From: Mucilaginibacter_A sp041088075
Lineage (GTDB): Bacteria; Bacteroidota; Bacteroidia; Sphingobacteriales; Sphingobacteriaceae
DNA length: 64,000 bases
Assembly (NCBI RefSeq): GCF_041088075.1
Contig: NZ_JBGCVY010000037.1
Span: 139,275 to 203,274 of the forward strand
Direction of reading: 5' to 3'
This document shows positions 7,878 through 15,852 of the stretch, one piece after another (position 1 is the first letter of the stretch; each line of letters opens with the position of its first letter). Under the pieces are notes generated by a model. The model was not told the origin of the DNA and searched no databases. It saw nothing but the letters and a program-made list of their open reading frames with translations. The position numbers and the translations under genes were made by a program.

Positions 7878-8056
7878 TCTCCCTACGCCGGCATTACCCG
7901 GATCAGGTGCGAACCCCGGCCTTAAAGGAGGAGCTACACTTAATTGTTAAGCGTTGGCTCCCCTTTAGGGGCCGGGGTTCTGGGTTTGATCTCAGCCTGT
8001 TTTTCAGTTGGTAGCAACGTTTTTGCTGCTATGACCAAGCAAGGCACCCCTTGAGA
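7878..8056 (-). ncRNA. TPP (thi-box) riboswitch with an extra stem
   Basis: Read on the minus strand the conserved blocks appear in order: AGGGGTGCC, a P3 stem, GGCTGAGAT, AACCC, ACCTGATCCGGGTAATGCC, and GGCGTAGGGA. These are the hallmark TPP aptamer blocks. P3 is long, and a further about 70-nt hairpin (7911-7980; 11-bp perfect outer stem GAACCCCGGCC/GGCCGGGGTTC) sits between AACCC and ACCTGATC, where the E. coli thiM aptamer has only five bases. Total length is about 180 nt rather than about 100. It should switch off the thiamine operon when TPP is abundant. Confidence 0.93.
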
Positions 8057-8063
8057 ATTTGGG

Positions 8064-8071
8064 CAAAGATA
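8064..8071 (-). promoter_or_regulatory. -7 promoter element for the thiamine operon
   Basis: On the minus strand TATCTTTG matches TAnnTTTG and would start transcription about 7-8 bases downstream, at the 5' edge of the TPP aptamer. The fit between the predicted start and the riboswitch edge supports it; a -33 box is not clear. Confidence 0.55.
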
Positions 8072-8124
8072 GGATTTGAATCTGTATCTGCTAATGCTAT
8101 TTTAGATTAGGTAGATTTTTTGCT

Positions 8125-8138
8125 GATAAAAGAAGCAT
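8125..8138 (-). repeat. Family A repeat core
   Basis: GATAAAAGAAGCAT without an obvious AT-rich tail lies upstream of the thiamine operon promoter. Confidence 0.75.
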
Positions 8139-8164
8139 TAGATTTCTAATTCAAAAGTTTGCCT

Positions 8165-8197
8165 TAACTTGAAGTCGCATTTTGCGACTTCAAGTTA
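8165..8197. repeat. Perfect 15-bp palindrome with TTT loop
   Basis: TAACTTGAAGTCGCA at 8165-8179 is exactly complementary to 8183-8197 around a 3-base TTT loop. It ends 34 bases before the likely start of the antitoxin-like gene, so it may be an operator of that gene, a mobile-element end, or a terminator-like hairpin. Confidence 0.65.
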
Positions 8198-8231
8198 TCT
8201 TAATTCTGGTTTTTGTAGATTTGGTAAAGCA

Positions 8232-8486
8232 ATGATTATGGATATTCAATTAAAAGAAAAGCTAATTGCCAAAATTAACAGTACGAATGATGATGAACTT
8301 TTACGGCAACTTTTGCGTGTGTTTAATTTAGAATCTAAAACAGATGAATGTTATTCTTTAAGCGAAAAAGAAACAGATGCTGTAAACGAAGGTATTGCAC
8401 AATTGGATCAAGGCATGTTTCTATCAAACGAAGAAGCCAATTTACAAGCAAATCAAGTGCTAAAAAAAGGAGATGAGTCTGAATAA
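8232..8486 (+). CDS. Antitoxin-like small protein, no toxin partner
   Basis: I start it at the MIMDIQLKE methionine (84 residues); a frame start 63 bases earlier would run through the palindrome and is unlikely. The C-terminal half (SLSEKETDAVNEGIAQLDQG then LSNEEA) resembles the acidic, amphipathic antitoxins encoded before RelE/ParE toxins. No toxin follows: after an overlapping 25-codon frame with no toxin resemblance comes a lipoprotein gene. It may be an orphan antitoxin or the remnant of a toxin-antitoxin pair. Base composition is AT-rich compared with neighbours. Confidence 0.5.
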   Translation: MIMDIQLKEKLIAKINSTNDDELLRQLLRVFNLESKTDECYSLSEKETDAVNEGIAQLDQGMFLSNEEANLQANQVLKKGDESE

Positions 8487-8546
8487 ATCTATCAGAACTA
8501 TGTATCCAAACGCAACTTTTCAGGTATTTTCCAGTAATAAATCAGC

Positions 8547-8963
8547 ATGAAATTTAAACTGTTTATTCTAATCCTTATTTGTACTTCATGTACAAACTTT
8601 AAGTACAAACCAACAAAGGTTCTTTTCAATGTTCCAGCTCTTATTGGACACAATATTGACGAGATTGTTACAACTCTTGGTAAACCAACATTTTATCCTA
8701 AGCCTCCCGATAATAGAATAAGTTATTGTGAATATAATATAGACGAATGGAAATTATCTATAAGGTATTATCCAAATACAAAAGAAGTAATTGATTTTTC
8801 TGTTTATCCTACGCCTGTAATTTATGAGTATAAAAATTTTGAAGATGTACTTAGGGTAGGAAATTTAAAATCTGTTGCTTTTGACTATGTCGTTGTACCA
8901 GGAAGTGAATTATATGCTTCTCCCGGAACTTATACTGATGTTACTGTGGTTCCAAAATTCTGA
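8547..8963 (+). CDS. Putative lipoprotein of unknown function
   Basis: The product has 138 residues and a lipobox-like CTSC after a hydrophobic N-terminus (about residues 4-15), so export and lipidation are likely. A segment NIDEIVTTLGKPTFY is reminiscent of SmpA/BamE-type lipoproteins that begin with an 'I..llG.P' turn, but I do not claim membership. Codon use is AT-rich like the antitoxin-like gene before it; the two may have arrived together. No function is assigned. Confidence 0.6.
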   Translation: MKFKLFILILICTSCTNFKYKPTKVLFNVPALIGHNIDEIVTTLGKPTFYPKPPDNRISYCEYNIDEWKLSIRYYPNTKEVIDFSVYPTPVIYEYKNFEDVLRVGNLKSVAFDYVVVPGSELYASPGTYTDVTVVPKF

Positions 8964-8999
8964 ACCTAGGTTTTTTTGATCTCACAATCAAAACCCGCT

Positions 9000-9024
9000 A
9001 TACTTCTTTTACCACCTAAAAATC
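9000..9024 (+). repeat. Family A repeat (ATACTTCTTTTA variant)
   Basis: A variant with A at the third position and a full CACCTAAAAATC tail, between the lipoprotein gene and aspS. It is followed by pyrimidine-rich repeat DNA at about 9040-9085. Confidence 0.8.
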
Positions 9025-9091
9025 AGTATCGCCTCAACCTTTTGCCTTTCGCCTCAAAACCTTTCACCTTTCTTCCTTCCTCCAAAAACCC

Positions 9092-9099
9092 TACTTTTG
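9092..9099 (+). promoter_or_regulatory. -7 promoter element for aspS
   Basis: TACTTTTG fits TAnnTTTG and lies 24 bases before the aspS start, implying a short leader of about 18 bases. No convincing -33 box. Confidence 0.45.
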
Positions 9100-9123
9100 C
9101 AAACTCAAAATAATTAGCATAAT

Positions 9124-10869
9124 ATGCTCAGAACAAATACTTGCGGCGAATTAACACGGAACGATTTAGGGAAAGAAGTTACTTTGTGCGGCTGGGTGCA
9201 AAAATCGCGCGATTTAGGCGGAACCACTTTTATTGATGTACGCGACCGCTACGGCATTACGCAATTGGTTTTTAACGAAGAGACGGCTGCCGAAGTGCGC
9301 GAACAGGCACGCAATTTAGGCCGCGAGTTTGTGATCCGGGTTGCCGGGAAAGTAATCGAACGTTCCAACAAAAACTTAAAAATACCAACCGGCGAAATTG
9401 AAATCGCCGTAACTGAACTGGAAATTCTTAATCAATCCAAAGTTCCGCCGTTTTTAATTGAGGATGAAACCGACGGCGGCGAAGAGTTGCGCGCTAAATA
9501 CCGTTATTTGGATTTGCGCCGAAACCCGGTGCGTAATAACTTAGTTTTACGCCATAAAATGGCGCAGGAAGTACGCCGTTATTTAGACGGACTGGATTTT
9601 CTGGAAGTAGAAACGCCGGTGCTGATCAAATCCACGCCCGAAGGCGCACGCGATTTTGTGGTGCCAAGCCGCATGAACGTGGGCGAATTTTACGCGTTGC
9701 CGCAATCGCCGCAAACGTTTAAGCAATTGCTGATGGTTTCCGGCTTCGACCGTTATTTCCAGATCGTGAAATGTTTTCGTGATGAAGATTTACGTGCCGA
9801 TCGTCAGCCGGAATTTACACAGATCGATTGCGAAATGTCATTCATCACACAAGAAGATATTTTAAATGTTTTTGAAGGATTGATTCGAACGCTTTTCAAA
9901 AACGTAAAAGGAATTGATTTGATCGAAGTGCCGCGCATGACTTACGCCGATGCCATGCGTTTGTACGGTTCTGATAAACCGGATACACGTTTTGGGATGC
10001 AATTTGTCGAGTTAACCGATCTGGTAAAAGGCAAAAATTTCCCGGTTTTTGATAATGCTGAATTGGTTGTTGGCATCAACGCAAAAAATTGTGCTGCTTA
10101 TACCCGCAAACAGTTGGATGAATTGACGGATTTCATCAAACGCCCTCAAATTGGCGCTACCGGTCTAATTTATTTGCGTTACAACACGGATGGAACTTTA
10201 AAATCCTCCGTAGATAAATTTTACAATGAAGCAGATCTGAAAAATTGGGCAGCAGCTTTTAGCGCAGAACCCGGCGATTTGATGCTTCTTTTAGCAGGCA
10301 AAAAAGATAAAGTGCGCAAGCAACTCAACGAGTTGCGTTTAGAAATGGGCAACCGCTTGGGTATGCGCGATAAAAATACATTCTCGCCGCTTTGGGTCTT
10401 GGATTTTCCGCTGTTGGAGTGGGATGAAGAAACCGAACGTTACCACGCCATGCACCACCCGTTTACGTCGCCAAAACCGGAAGATATTGCGCTGCTGGAA
10501 ACTGATCCGGGCGAAGTGAGGGCAAATGCTTACGATATGGTGATCAACGGAACGGAAATTGGCGGCGGTTCCATCCGTATCCACGACCGCGCTTTGCAGG
10601 CTTTGATGTTTAAACATTTAGGTTTTTCAAAAGAAGAAGCGCAAAAACAATTTGGCTTTTTGATGGACGCTTTCGAGTTTGGCGCGCCGCCACATGGCGG
10701 AATTGCTTTCGGTTTCGACCGTTTGTGTTCCATTTTTGCCGGCCTGGATTCCATCCGAGATGTGATTGCTTTCCCCAAAAATAATTCGGGACGAGATGTG
10801 ATGATTGATTCGCCATCCACCATTGATGAAAAACAACTGAATGAATTGAAAATAAAAACCACGGTTTAA
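9124..10869 (+). CDS. aspS: Aspartyl-tRNA synthetase
   Basis: The 581-residue product is a full-length bacterial class IIb aspartyl-tRNA synthetase that charges tRNA-Asp in the cytoplasm. Visible signatures are the N-terminal OB-fold anticodon-binding domain (GWVQKSRDLGG at about 21-31), class II motif 2 (FRDEDLRADRQPEFTQ, about 217-232), the bacterial GAD insertion, and motif 3 (GIAFGFDRL, about 526-534). Length agrees with the bacterial family (about 590). The FKBP gene follows 13 bp later and is probably cotranscribed. A family A repeat at 10282 is read in frame (LMLLLAG) inside the insertion domain. Confidence 0.98.
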   Translation: MLRTNTCGELTRNDLGKEVTLCGWVQKSRDLGGTTFIDVRDRYGITQLVFNEETAAEVREQARNLGREFVIRVAGKVIERSNKNLKIPTGEIEIAVTELEILNQSKVPPFLIEDETDGGEELRAKYRYLDLRRNPVRNNLVLRHKMAQEVRRYLDGLDFLEVETPVLIKSTPEGARDFVVPSRMNVGEFYALPQSPQTFKQLLMVSGFDRYFQIVKCFRDEDLRADRQPEFTQIDCEMSFITQEDILNVFEGLIRTLFKNVKGIDLIEVPRMTYADAMRLYGSDKPDTRFGMQFVELTDLVKGKNFPVFDNAELVVGINAKNCAAYTRKQLDELTDFIKRPQIGATGLIYLRYNTDGTLKSSVDKFYNEADLKNWAAAFSAEPGDLMLLLAGKKDKVRKQLNELRLEMGNRLGMRDKNTFSPLWVLDFPLLEWDEETERYHAMHHPFTSPKPEDIALLETDPGEVRANAYDMVINGTEIGGGSIRIHDRALQALMFKHLGFSKEEAQKQFGFLMDAFEFGAPPHGGIAFGFDRLCSIFAGLDSIRDVIAFPKNNSGRDVMIDSPSTIDEKQLNELKIKTTV

Positions 10870-10882
10870 GCGTAATTACAAC

Positions 10883-11395
10883 ATGAAAAAATCCTTTTTA
10901 CTATTTGCTTTTTTTACCCTTGTTTTTTCTGCCTGTAAAAAAAGCAGTACTACAACACCAACTTTTGATCCTGCTGTACAAGCTAAAATTGATGACGATA
11001 AAATCCAGGCTTATCTAAAAGCTAACCCAAGCATTACCGCTACAAAAGATCCTTCGGGTTTGTATTATCAAATTATAGCACAAGGAAGCGGCACTGCACC
11101 AACTGTTAATTCTAACGTTCGCGTGGCTTATAGAGGTACACTTTTGGATGGAACGCAATTTGATACCAATGCAAATTTTTCTCACAAATTAGGCCCTACT
11201 ACTGATAATAACGGTAACATTGTTGACTTAGGTTTAATAAAAGGCTGGCAAATTGGTATCCCTTTTATCAAACCCGGTGGTCGGATTTTATTAATTATTC
11301 CTTCGGCTTTGGGCTATGGCAACAACCCACAGTCAGGTATTCCGGCCAACTCTGTGTTGGTTTTTACGATTGATTTATTTGCTGTACAAGGCTAA
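10883..11395 (+). CDS. FKBP-type peptidyl-prolyl isomerase lipoprotein
   Basis: The product has 170 residues. A signal peptide ends in a lipobox (FSAC, Cys18), so it is a lipoprotein. After a linker, residues about 60-168 form an FKBP domain with VRVAYRGTLLDGTQFDTN and later a conserved GWQIGIPFIKPGGRILLIIPSALGYG segment typical of the active-site wall. It should help fold periplasmic or outer-membrane proteins. It is 13 bp behind aspS, probably in the same transcript. Confidence 0.92.
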   Translation: MKKSFLLFAFFTLVFSACKKSSTTTPTFDPAVQAKIDDDKIQAYLKANPSITATKDPSGLYYQIIAQGSGTAPTVNSNVRVAYRGTLLDGTQFDTNANFSHKLGPTTDNNGNIVDLGLIKGWQIGIPFIKPGGRILLIIPSALGYGNNPQSGIPANSVLVFTIDLFAVQG

Positions 11396-11401
11396 TTCCC
11401 G

Positions 11402-11427
11402 ATGCTTCTTTTATCGCCCAAAAATCT
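11402..11427 (+). repeat. Family A repeat
   Basis: Full-length copy with CAAAAATC tail in the 44-bp gap between the FKBP gene and the Uma2 gene. Confidence 0.85.
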
Positions 11428-11439
11428 ATAAATTTGGTT

Positions 11440-11991
11440 ATGGCAGTTGCTGAGAAAAAGAAAAACCCCGAATTAGATTACGAGTTGCTGGAAGTAGGCC
11501 CGCAGTTTCAATTAATTGATGGAGAACAAGTGATGCCACCAATTTTTTCGCTTAATCACCAATTGGTTAATGGAAAAATTTTTATGTTGATTTCTCAACA
11601 TGTAGAGAAAAACGGTTTAGGCGGCCTTTGCTTATTTTATCCTTTTGATGTTGTTTTAGATGACAAAAATATCTTTCAACCTGATTTGATTTATATCAGT
11701 AACAAAAGAAAAATTGAATTACGTTACGATCGAATCATTGGTGCACCAGATTTGGTTATCGAAATCCTTTCGCCTGCCACCGCTTATTATGACCTCCGCC
11801 AGAAAAAAGATTTGTACGAACGTTACGGCGTTAAGGAATATTTGATCGTAGATCCTTTAGCGAAGTACGCAGAGGTTTACGTTTTGGAAAATGAAGAATT
11901 TATTCTCCATCAAAAAGAACGTCAAAACGGAACGATTAACCTAAACACTTTTCCCGGCCTACAAATCGACCTGCAAAAATTATTTGCCTGA
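11440..11991 (+). CDS. Uma2 family putative endonuclease (DUF820)
   Basis: Starting at ATG 11440 (MAVAEKKK) the product has 183 residues; a TTG two codons upstream is an alternative. It carries the Uma2/DUF820 PD-(D/E)xK-like core: QPDLIYISN (metal-binding Asp), GAPDLVIEILSP (PD...E) and KKDLYERYGVKEYLIVDP. The family is widespread in cyanobacteria and some Bacteroidota; its biological role is unsettled. The stop codon overlaps the first base of a family B palindrome that follows. Confidence 0.85.
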   Translation: MAVAEKKKNPELDYELLEVGPQFQLIDGEQVMPPIFSLNHQLVNGKIFMLISQHVEKNGLGGLCLFYPFDVVLDDKNIFQPDLIYISNKRKIELRYDRIIGAPDLVIEILSPATAYYDLRQKKDLYERYGVKEYLIVDPLAKYAEVYVLENEEFILHQKERQNGTINLNTFPGLQIDLQKLFA

Positions 11992-12020
11992 TACTGTTTT
12001 TACCGGCATAAAAACAGTAT
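11991..12020. terminator. Family B palindrome between convergent genes
   Basis: ATACTGTTTTTA and TAAAAACAGTAT form 12-bp inverted arms around CCGGCA. It begins on the last base of the Uma2 stop codon and ends 11 bp before the SMP-30 gene's 3' end, the right place for a bidirectional terminator. It is the most complete family B element in the window. Confidence 0.8.
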
Positions 12021-12030
12021 GGCTTTTTCC

Positions 12031-12972
12031 TTAATCAAAACCTCTCACTTTCATTTTCAATGTATAAATACCTTCGGAAGCGGTGATAAAAAGTTCGTCC
12101 TTGTTTTTTCCGCCGAAACAAATATTGCCCGTCCAGTTAGCCGGAATATCAATGTGTAATAGCTGCTTTCCTTCGGGATTAAAAACGAAAACGCCGTTTC
12201 CGCATAAATAAACGTTGCCGCGGTTATCAATCGTCATCCCGTCCGAACCTTTTTCTACAAATAAAGCCCGGTTGGTTAACGTTCCATCAGTTTGAATTTT
12301 GTAACGGTAGGTTTTGTTGGCGCGGATATCCGCCACATATAAATATTTTCCATCCGGCGTACCGATGATGCCGTTTGGCTGCTGCAAACTATCGGCTGCC
12401 AAAAGCAGTTGACGTTTCCCTTTGGGCAGATAGTAAACCTTTTCGCCGTCCAGATCAGGCTTTTTCCGCTTCCAGTAATCGCGCTGGTAATACGGGTCGG
12501 TGATGTAAATCCCGCCTTTCGGGTCAATCCAAAGATCGTTCGGTCCGTTTAGTTTTTTTCCTTCAAAACCGTTCACCAAAACCGTTATTTTTTTCTGCGG
12601 AGAGATAGACCAAAGCTGGTTTTGCTCATCGGCACAAGTAATCAGGTTTCCTTTTTTGTCGAAATACAAACCGTTGGAACGTCCGGTTCTGTCCATAAAA
12701 ACAGAAAGCTTGCCGTTGGTATCGTATTCCCAGATCTTATCGTTCGGCTGATCGGTAAATAACACATTTCCGTTTTTATCCGCTGCCGGCCCTTCGGTAA
12801 ACTTAAATTGTTTGGAGATTAGCTGTAGTTTGGCACCATTTGCAATGAGGTTTGATTTTTGGGCAATTGTATCCGTGTCAATTGCTGTTTTAGCTTGCGC
12901 GGAACAAGAAATGGCCGGAAATGCAAGTGCAAGCAGAAAAGTATAAGCCAGAACGATGCTTCTTTTATCCAT
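12031..12972 (-). CDS. SMP-30/gluconolactonase family exported protein
   Basis: I start it at Met 12972 (MDKRSIV), giving 313 residues with a signal peptide or lipoprotein signal; the frame is open 20 codons further but without signal-peptide logic. The body has SMP-30 propeller features: FTEGPAADKNGNVLFTDQPND near the N-terminus, NGPNDLWIDPKGGIYITDPYY in the middle and PNGIIGTPDGKYLYVAD. The family hydrolyses sugar lactones using a metal bound by Glu/Asn/Asp in these blocks. The first codons (DKRSI) are a family A repeat at 12956-12970, which supplies the positive n-region of the signal. Confidence 0.87.
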   Translation of the reverse strand: MDKRSIVLAYTFLLALAFPAISCSAQAKTAIDTDTIAQKSNLIANGAKLQLISKQFKFTEGPAADKNGNVLFTDQPNDKIWEYDTNGKLSVFMDRTGRSNGLYFDKKGNLITCADEQNQLWSISPQKKITVLVNGFEGKKLNGPNDLWIDPKGGIYITDPYYQRDYWKRKKPDLDGEKVYYLPKGKRQLLLAADSLQQPNGIIGTPDGKYLYVADIRANKTYRYKIQTDGTLTNRALFVEKGSDGMTIDNRGNVYLCGNGVFVFNPEGKQLLHIDIPANWTGNICFGGKNKDELFITASEGIYTLKMKVRGFD

Positions 12973-13093
12973 GTTTTTTATGTGCAAAAATATTTTGCCG
13001 GACGGCTGTTTTATAAAAGCTAAAAATAACACTTAAATTTATGATGCTGATTATATACCTGTTTAAAAGCCTTTCTTCCTAATAAAAATCAGC

Positions 13094-13159
13094 GTGAAAA
13101 AATTTTACCGATTACCGTTTATACTTCTTACTTTTCCGGCTTTCGCTCAAACTATCTAA
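13094..13159 (+). pseudogene. Signal-peptide-only gene remnant
   Basis: GTG at 13094 opens a 21-codon frame that reads like a complete Bacteroidota signal peptide (VKKFYRLPFILL...FAQ) and stops three codons after the cleavage site. In the +1 frame coding-like sequence continues for about 17 codons. It looks like the 5' end of an exported-protein gene lost by frameshift and deletion. Confidence 0.4.
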
Positions 13160-13228
13160 AAAGGAGGCTTTAAACAAGTGGTTGCCCGGATTATGGCGAT
13201 GAAATTAAGCAGTGCTTTTTTGGCACAA

Positions 13229-13250
13229 ATTTTTAGGCGGTAAAAGAAGC

Positions 13251-13252
<2 letters not shown>
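13229..13252 (-). repeat. Family A repeat ending in the cobA start codon
   Basis: The copy AATTTTTAGGCGG-TAAAAGAAGCAT ends with the AT of the cobA ATG, so the repeat is the immediate translation-initiation region. Confidence 0.85.
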
Positions 13253-14000
<748 letters not shown>

Positions 14001-14194
14001 GTTTTGTAAACCTTGGCTCTTGACCTATAATTGGGGGGTTGCTTATCCCATCAAAAGGTTATACTTATTAACAAAGAATACAAATCCCCTATAAAAAAAC
14101 TAAAGCTGCTTTCATCACCAACACAAGTTTGGGAGAGGAGGAAGCAGCATCACACACAAATATACTTTTTAATATTATTTCTTGCAAATAATAT

Positions 14195-14202
14195 TACTTT
14201 TA
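14195..14202 (+). promoter_or_regulatory. Putative -7 element of the Abi-like gene
   Basis: TACTTTTA fits TAnnTTTG in seven of eight positions and ends five bases before the GTG at 14208, supporting that GTG as the start of a near-leaderless message. Confidence 0.35.
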
Positions 14203-14207
14203 TAACT

Positions 14208-14834
14208 GTGCAACAAATAAATTATTACTTATCAAATCCGCGTTTTAACACGTACCTTGTAAAAACCAACAATAATATAGAAAAAGCTTATCAGCTTTAT
14301 AAAGCAAATATTGAACTTTCAGAAGCATTTTATCCTATTTTATCGGTTCTCGAAGTAAGTTTACGAAATGCAGTAAATGAGACCCTAAAATCTCATTTTG
14401 ATGATTCCTACTGGTTTAAAAATAATTTACCTGTCGAGTTTTTGTCTTATGTTTCGGAAGCGACACAAAAACTTACCGCACAACGAAAAAATATAACCAC
14501 CGATAGGATAACTGCAGAACTCAATTTTGGCTTTTGGACTAAGTTGTTCAACCGCAACTATACTGGCTTGCTTTGGAAACCGCTAAGACTGATTTTTAAA
14601 AATATGCCTAAGCATTTGCGACAAAGAGATAATGTTGCAGACATATTATATCGAATAAGAACGCTGCGAAACCGAATTTATCACTATGAACCAATTTTTG
14701 GAAATTTGCAAGATATTGAAAATCAGTATAAAGAAATGTTAACTTTTCTTGCATGGATTGACGATAATTTACCTAATTTATTAACTGATATTGATCGTTT
14801 TAGTTCCGTATTAGAAAAAATGAAAACTATATAA
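14208..14834 (+). CDS. HEPN/Abi-like protein, putative phage-abortive RNase
   Basis: I choose GTG 14208 (VQQINYYLSNPRFNTYL), 208 residues; the frame is open to 14031 but the added segment looks untranslated. N-terminal LSNPRFNTYL, then LEVSLRNAVNETL and a late RNRIYH (R154-H159 from this start) match the Abi_2/HEPN pattern, where R-N-x3-H forms the metal-independent RNase site. Such proteins cause abortive infection. It is AT-rich, contains no family A repeat, and lies exactly between cobA and a second, diverged cobA 3' end, so it was probably acquired by recombination. The antiphage role is inferred from the family. Confidence 0.75.
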   Translation: MQQINYYLSNPRFNTYLVKTNNNIEKAYQLYKANIELSEAFYPILSVLEVSLRNAVNETLKSHFDDSYWFKNNLPVEFLSYVSEATQKLTAQRKNITTDRITAELNFGFWTKLFNRNYTGLLWKPLRLIFKNMPKHLRQRDNVADILYRIRTLRNRIYHYEPIFGNLQDIENQYKEMLTFLAWIDDNLPNLLTDIDRFSSVLEKMKTI

Positions 14835-14861
14835 TAAAAATTTTCCATAGAATTTATTCAA

Positions 14862-14993
14862 GCCATCATCCAACATGCTTCTTTGCCTTATCAAAAATCG
14901 GTAAAAGGTTTGGTAAAAGATTTGCCCGAAATGGCGGACGCGCAGAAGCTAACTTATCCGGCTTTGGTGATTATTGGGCAGGTGGTGGATATT
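14862..14993 (+). pseudogene. Second, diverged copy of the cobA 3' end
   Basis: The 132 bp encode the last about 44 residues of a CobA (AIIQHASLPYQKSVKG to IIGQVVDI) and run into Lys-stop (TAA at 14997), a plausible natural C-terminus. No start codon or N-terminus is present. Differences from the intact gene are mostly third-position changes, so the two copies come from different cobA alleles rather than a recent in-place duplication. Confidence 0.9.
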
Positions 14994-15027
14994 AAATAAT
15001 AAGGATAAAAAGAGTATCAGGCTAAAA

Positions 15028-15768
15028 TCAATGCAAAGCCTTTTTAATTGCCGCTTCCGTTACATCGGCCATAATTTTGTAGCCTGCTGCGTTTGGATGC
15101 ACGCCGTCTAAAGTCAGTTCTGCTTTTTGGCCGTTTTTTTCATCCGCCAAAGGCGTAAAATAATCTAAAACAACCAAGTGTTTCTGCTTGGCATAAGCTT
15201 CTATTTGCTTGTTCAGTGCAATAATTTTATCGGCAGGTTCTATTCCTTTCCGCCAGGGATAGTCAAAAACGGGCAAATAATCGCAAAGGATCACTTTGAT
15301 GTGGTTGCGTTTGGCCAGTTCGGCCATGGATTTGATGTTGTCCATAATCGTTTCGTTGGTAACGTGGCCTCTGTTTCCGGCAATGTCGTTGCTCCCGGCC
15401 AAAATTATAACCGCTTTCGGTTTAAGGTTGATCACATCCTGCCGAAACCGGATTAACAACTGCGGGGATATTTGTCCGCTGATGCCTCTGTTCACATAAT
15501 TTTTATTTGCAAAAAACTCAGGCATTAAAACCGACCAGCGTTCAAAAATGGAACTGCCGAGAAAAATCACGCGTTTATCACGCTTTGCAGGAACAGGCAA
15601 GGCTGCATTTTTTGCGGCGTAATGATGCAAATCGGCCCAGTCGTCCTGGAAATCTTCTTTAACCAAAGTTGGAGAAACGGCATTTTTGGAAGTATCATTT
15701 TGCTGTGCGAAACTTGCAAAAACAAGTAACAGCAAAAGTAAAGTCAGATATAATTTCATAATTTTCAT
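15028..15768 (-). CDS. Exported SGNH/GDSL-family hydrolase
   Basis: The product has 246 residues (an in-frame Met three codons on, at 15759, is equally good). After a signal peptide (to about residue 22) it has the SGNH blocks: VIFLGSSIFERW (nucleophile Ser), GISGQ, LAGSNDIAGNRG and a C-terminal DGVHPNAAGY with the catalytic Asp and His. These enzymes deacetylate or de-esterify glycans or lipids in the periplasm. Substrate unknown. It stands alone, minus strand. Confidence 0.9.
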   Translation of the reverse strand: MKIMKLYLTLLLLLLVFASFAQQNDTSKNAVSPTLVKEDFQDDWADLHHYAAKNAALPVPAKRDKRVIFLGSSIFERWSVLMPEFFANKNYVNRGISGQISPQLLIRFRQDVINLKPKAVIILAGSNDIAGNRGHVTNETIMDNIKSMAELAKRNHIKVILCDYLPVFDYPWRKGIEPADKIIALNKQIEAYAKQKHLVVLDYFTPLADEKNGQKAELTLDGVHPNAAGYKIMADVTEAAIKKALH

Positions 15769-15816
15769 CCGATTTAGGTTTAATTTAGATCAAAGTTCGT
15801 ATCGAAGCAAATCAAA

Positions 15817-15843
15817 ATACTTCTTTTATTGGCCTAAAATTGG
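15817..15843 (+). repeat. Family A repeat (ATACTTCTTTTA variant)
   Basis: Full-length variant with GGCCTAAAATTGG tail just downstream of the glycosyltransferase gene. Confidence 0.8.
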
Positions 15844-15852
15844 TGTTTCAAT

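Noticed and set aside
7403..8056. Additional small genes around the TPP riboswitch
   Set aside because: Open frames here run antisense to the receptor gene or through the aptamer and have no coding features.
10282..10306. aspS family A copy as an insertion
   Set aside because: The protein around it (LMLLLAGKKDK) reads as normal AspRS sequence, so the match may simply suit the codons; it is counted but not claimed as an insertion.
14031..14207. Upstream extension of the Abi-like protein
   Set aside because: Low-complexity AT-rich sequence; the GTG at 14208 follows a -7-like element and opens the conserved part.
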